Source: Gaiellasilicea sp963731615 | GTDB taxonomy: Bacteria > Actinomycetota > Thermoleophilia > Gaiellales > Gaiellaceae | Reading direction: 5' to 3' | Assembly (NCBI GenBank): GCA_963731615.1 | Contig: CAVSWD010000005.1 | Span: 248,001 to 312,000 of the forward strand | Length of the DNA: 64,000 nucleotides | In this document: piece after piece, positions 61,149 to 64,000 of the stretch | How positions within the stretch are numbered: the first letter of the stretch is position 1 | Layout: each line of letters starts with the position of its first letter | Made by a program: the position numbers and the translations under genes | Notes under the pieces: generated by a model | Databases searched by the model: none | What the model was told of the DNA's origin: nothing | What the model saw: the letters and a program-made list of their open reading frames with translations, nothing else

Positions 61149-61693
61149 TCAGCGGCTCCAGGTCCTCGTCCTCGTCCGCCCACTTCTGTAGCTTCGGGTC
61201 GAGCTCGAGCGCCCGGTCGAGCGCGGTTCCGCGCCTCGTCGAGCCGTCCGGCCGGCGTTGATGCACGCGAGATGGTAGAGGAGCGGCGCGTGATCCGGCT
61301 GCTCGGCCAGCCCGGCCTGCATCTCGGCGAGCGCGCGATCGGGATCCTGGTCGACAGCGGCGTACGCGATGAAGAAGTACTCCCACGCCGACACGTCGTG
61401 CACGCCCGGCTTGCCGCCGATCGCGAGCACGATCGTGCCCGGCCTCGTCGGCGCGCGCAGACCGCTTCACCTTCGGGTCGCGCAGAAAGACGACCGAGCC
61501 GGCCGGCACGACCATCTCCTCGCCGTCGAGCACGAAGGTCGCCCGGCCGGTGACGACGACGTATAGCTCCTCGTGGCCGAGCCGTCTCCTCCGTGTGCTC
61601 CTCGACCACGTCCTGACCGGCTCGCGTCGCCGTGTAGGCGTTGATCCCGAACGCGGTGATCCCGAAGTGCTTGCGCAGCGGCGTCCACTGCAG
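61149..61693 (-). pseudogene. Cupin plus TPR protein, broken by four or more frame changes
   Basis: In successive minus-strand frames: LQWTPLRKHFGITAFGINAY, then GHEELYVVVTGRATFVLDGE and EMVVPAGSVVFLRDPKVKRS (cupin barrel), then GKPGVHDVSAWEYFFIAYAA and DPDRALAEMQAGLAEQPDHA, then LDRALELDPKLQKWADEDED (TPR-like helix pair). A cupin with tetratricopeptide repeats is a recognised bacterial architecture. Start codon not clear; the breaks cluster, so poor sequence quality is likely, but a decayed gene cannot be excluded. Confidence 0.65.
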
Positions 61694-62565
61694 CGTGCCC
61701 GGCCGCCTGCAGCGACTCGACGCCCGTCAGGCTCGCGACCTCATATCCGCTCACGATCTCCTCCTCAGCTCGGCCGAGCACGACAGGATCGATCTCGTAG
61801 TCGCCGTCGACGCGCTCCTCCAGGTTCGCGGCGCCGGCCCAATCCTCGAGCCGCTCGTAGCCGATCCGGCCGAGGCGCTCCTGGATCTCGGCGCGAAGGC
61901 CATCGTCGACCTGCAGCCACTCCTCACGCGGAGTCGTGCCGAAGAGCTGGTCGTGTAGGCCGAAAGAGCCGCCGCAGCTCCTCGACGGGCGCCTCGTGAT
62001 CGTCGACGCGCAGGTCGACGAGCGTGTCCGAGAGCGCGGCGTAGCCACCGTCGCGCTCGACGACGAGGAGCGCCGCCGACTGTTGCCCTCGGCTGTCGCC
62101 ACCGGCTGCCTGCCCGGCGGCCAGGCTCTCGAGCAATCGCTCCGCGAGCGAGCCCGTCGCGCGTTCGAACGTCTCGGCGAGCGCGTCGACGGTCGCGGCG
62201 GAGACGAGGATGTTCCCCTGAGCCGCGTACCCCTGGCCCGTGCGCCCGCCCGCCCAGTCGTGGCACGCGTCACCGGTGAAGGTCGCCGCGGCGCCCGTGG
62301 CATCTACGACGCCGAGTTGCCGCTCGTCGCGACCGTCGTCGGCGTCCGTCAGCCGGCGCACCACGTCCTCGGCCGAGAGACCCTGCCGCAGCAGCGCCAG
62401 GCCGTCGGGCCCGTACCGCGGGTTCGCGTACGACTGCGTCGCGACGGCGCCCGCTCCGGGCTCCGCCCAGGGGACGACCGATCCGACCGCCAGGAACTTC
62501 GACTCGACGGCGACGCCCCACTGGCCCCGGTCGAGATCGCACGCGACGATCGAGTACGTGGAGAT
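61694..62565 (-). CDS. DUF1028 (Ntn-hydrolase-like) protein, one apparent frameshift
   Basis: About 290 residues. STYSIVACDLDRGQWGVAVE, FLAVGSVVPWAEPGAGAVAT then DERQLGVVDATGAAATFTGD, RTGQGYAAQGNILVSAATVD, AGGDSRGQQSAALLVVERDG and LVDLRVDDHEAPVEELRRLF are the family run; after a change near 61960, LHDQLFGTTPREEWLQVDDG with an Ile/Leu-rich C-terminal extension (RVDGDYEIDPVVLGRAEEEI). No standard start codon precedes the first Ser; a frame or base error at the start is likely. Family function is unproven. Confidence 0.8.
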
Positions 62566-62569
62566 GGGA

Positions 62570-62839
62570 CTAGCCGTAGGTGAGCTCCGTCAGATCGAGC
62601 GCGAGCAGTGCTTCATCGGCAACGAGCACGCACGCCACCTCGGGCCGTGCGAGCGCCGCCTTGACCGCCTCGGGCGTGGCGGCGCGGACGACGACCGGCG
62701 TTCCCTGCGCGTGCGCTTCCCGTAGCCGCGCGTCGTCGGCGACGTCGTCGAGGACGAGCGCTCCCTCGAGCTCGAGCGAGCCGGCCAGCGCCAGCTCCGG
62801 GACGCGGCGTCCGGTCGCGCCGAACCAGCGCTCTCTCAC
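62570..62839 (-). CDS. Small hypothetical protein
   Basis: 89 residues, GTG start overlapping the stop of the metal-dependent hydrolase (GTGA). VRERWFGATGRRVPELALAG, ELEGALVLDDVADDARLREA and PVVVRAATPEAVKAALARPE then ACVLVADEALLALDLTELTY. It has alternating beta-alpha character and no recognised family. Ends 4 bases before DUF1028. Real because of the two tight overlaps, but its role is unknown. Confidence 0.55.
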   Translation of the reverse strand: MRERWFGATGRRVPELALAGSLELEGALVLDDVADDARLREAHAQGTPVVVRAATPEAVKAALARPEVACVLVADEALLALDLTELTYG

Positions 62840-63561
62840 AGCTCGACAGTCTCTCCGGGCTCTGGCGCGATCACCTCGACGCCGGGAGCCAGCTCGCGCA
62901 GCTGGTCGGGCGTGCCCGCGAGGATGGGGAAGGTGCCGTAGTGGCACGGGACGCAGCGCTTGACGCCGAGGAGCTCGCACGCGACCGAAGCCTCCTTCGG
63001 GTCCATCGTGAAGTGGCCGCCGATCGGCAGGATCGCGATGTCCGGCGCGTAGAGGCGCGCGATCAGCGCCATGTCGCCGAAGACGTTCGTGTCGCCGGCG
63101 AAATAGAGCTTCGGGCCTTCGCCAAAGTCGAAGACGAGCCCGCACGGCTCGCCGGTGTAGATGATCTCCCACTCGGTGGCCGAGCCTGCCGGCGCGTCGG
63201 TCATGAAGCTCGACGAGTGCTGTGCGTGGACGAGCGTGACCTTGATCCCGTCCAGGTCGACCGTGCCGCCCTTGTTCGGATCGTGCGGGCCGTCGGCCTC
63301 GCAGCCGAGCATGGAGAGGTAGTCGCGGAGCTCGACCGGAGCGACGACGGGGCACTGGAACTTCTTCGCCAGGTCGAGCGTGTCGCCGACGTGGTCGTTG
63401 TGCCCGTGGGTGATGAAGATCGCGTCGACCCGCTCGGGCTCCTTCTCGTTCTCGGGGCACTTCGGGTTCCCGTTCAGAAAGGGATCGACGTAGATGCGCT
63501 TGCCGCTCGGAGTGTCCACGCGGAAGGCCGCATGGCCGAGCCAGGTCAGTGTCGTAGGCAT
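62836..63561 (-). CDS. UPF0173 metal-dependent hydrolase (beta-lactamase-fold)
   Basis: 241 residues. LTWLGHAAFRVDTPSGKRIY (W-L-G-H-A), VDAIFITHGHNDHVGDTLDL (H-x-H-x-D-H zinc site), HAQHSSSFMTDAPAGSATEW, LYFAGDTNVFGDMALI and PIGGHFTMDPKEASVACELL match the UPF0173 (YtkL-like) group. Substrate unknown; RNA or nucleotide phosphodiester hydrolysis is possible. First gene of the leftward run that includes the small protein and DUF1028. Confidence 0.9.
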   Translation of the reverse strand: MPTTLTWLGHAAFRVDTPSGKRIYVDPFLNGNPKCPENEKEPERVDAIFITHGHNDHVGDTLDLAKKFQCPVVAPVELRDYLSMLGCEADGPHDPNKGGTVDLDGIKVTLVHAQHSSSFMTDAPAGSATEWEIIYTGEPCGLVFDFGEGPKLYFAGDTNVFGDMALIARLYAPDIAILPIGGHFTMDPKEASVACELLGVKRCVPCHYGTFPILAGTPDQLRELAPGVEVIAPEPGETVEL

Positions 63562-63608
63562 GCCGGGAGCCTAAAGGACCGTCCGGTCCGGGGTCGAACA
63601 TTCAGCGC

Positions 63609-63992
63609 ATGACAACGCGCCTCGGTTCCGTCGCCCTCGTCCTCGGCGCCGCACTCGCGGATGCCGCCGGCCAACATGCCGTCGCCTACTACGCCCTCGT
63701 CGCTGCCGTGCCCGTCGTCGCGCTCGCGGCACTCTGGGCGCTCGGCGACGTGCTCGACGGGACGGCCGCCCAGCCGCACGACCGTGCCGGCGCGGTGTTG
63801 ACCGGCCTGGCGCTGCCGTTCGTCCTGCTCGCCACCGCCGTCCGGGCACCGCTCCTCGCGGAAGGCCCACCGCCGGCGATCGGCGTCACGGCCGTCGTGG
63901 TCGTGCTGGCGCTCTTCGCGGCGCAGGCTCTGGTCGCCGCCACGGTTGCCGTGCCGCGGAGCCGCTTCAGCGCGGCCGCCCGCAGAGGCTAG
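63609..63992 (+). CDS. Hypothetical integral membrane protein
   Basis: 127 residues with about four hydrophobic helices: LGSVALVLGAALADAAG (~5-22), VAYYALVAAVPVVALAALWA (~28-47), LTGLALPFVLLATAVRAPLL (~64-83) and GVTAVVVVLALFAAQALVAA (~90-110), and a basic tail. No charged motif suggesting a transporter. Divergent from the hydrolase gene by 47 bases. Function unknown. Confidence 0.5.
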   Translation: MTTRLGSVALVLGAALADAAGQHAVAYYALVAAVPVVALAALWALGDVLDGTAAQPHDRAGAVLTGLALPFVLLATAVRAPLLAEGPPPAIGVTAVVVVLALFAAQALVAATVAVPRSRFSAAARRG

Positions 63993-64000
63993 AAAGGAAG

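Overview
The window is high-GC DNA of an actinobacterial type. Support for this is the heavy use of GTG starts and 4-base stop/start overlaps, a TTG start in two genes, a DUF3107-like small protein, an F420-type LLM oxidoreductase, 1-Cys AhpE-like peroxiredoxin and a CIRCE-controlled groESL. The overall gene content resembles deep-branching Actinobacteria of the Thermoleophilia/Gaiellales type, but that placement is inference. Gene density is normal and I see no insertion sequence, prophage, CRISPR array or plasmid backbone.

Layout. 1-8.4 kb: a cut ornithine-cyclodeaminase-family gene, DUF421 membrane pair, a thioredoxin-like lipoprotein, a CDF metal exporter, tRNA-Arg, ygfZ, a sulfite-oxidase-like molybdoenzyme, groESL with CIRCE, NUDIX, ASCH and zinc-ribbon genes. 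8.4-15.5 kb: a LURP-one-like protein, the E1alpha-E1beta-E2 genes of a 2-oxoacid dehydrogenase followed by lipB and lipA, so the complex and the synthesis of its lipoyl cofactor are coded together; then a tandem pair of small secreted proteins. 15.6-22.6 kb: a large secreted sialidase-like protein, a lipoprotein, fumarase C, an ICL/PEP-mutase relative, tRNA-Phe, arginase and a methyltransferase.

22.6-35.1 kb is the most coherent unit: an F420-type LLM oxidoreductase, a carbamoylase, a two-permease ABC transporter with its binding protein, dihydropyrimidinase, CoA-acylating (methyl)malonate-semialdehyde dehydrogenase and a class III aminotransferase. Together they fit import and reductive degradation of pyrimidines (uracil/thymine) or hydantoins to acetyl-/propionyl-CoA. 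The usual flavin/iron-sulfur dihydropyrimidine dehydrogenase is not in the window, and the LLM enzyme is a candidate for the missing reduction.

35.1-46.5 kb: MarR/YceI/FMN-reductase and TetR/cupin divergent pairs with visible promoters and palindromes, hydrolase, peroxiredoxin, rarA, tryptophan dioxygenase, paired methyltransferases, an M20 hydrolase, pabB-pabC and a YqhQ-like protein. 46.5-64 kb: NAD salvage (pncB and a nicotinamidase-like gene), a short FtsH-like protease, methylmalonyl-CoA epimerase, ECF sigma factor, a YchF-like P-loop protein, esterase, EamA transporter, HD/OB hydrolase, DUF1015, IMPase, Mrp, HAD phosphatase, an Ldh2-like dehydrogenase, cupin, DUF1028 and a beta-lactamase-fold hydrolase.

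Two features cut across the window. First, many genes read in two or more frames, including lipB and the E2 subunit which should be essential; this points to single-base errors in the source assembly, worst at 13.4-15.1 kb and 60.4-62.6 kb. Second, there are non-coding structures: a ~70-base double-hairpin repeat in three copies (20.7, 50.7 and 55.0 kb) whose long stems covary, and a 168-base imperfect inverted repeat at 52974-53141 whose two ends carry the stop codons of two convergent genes.
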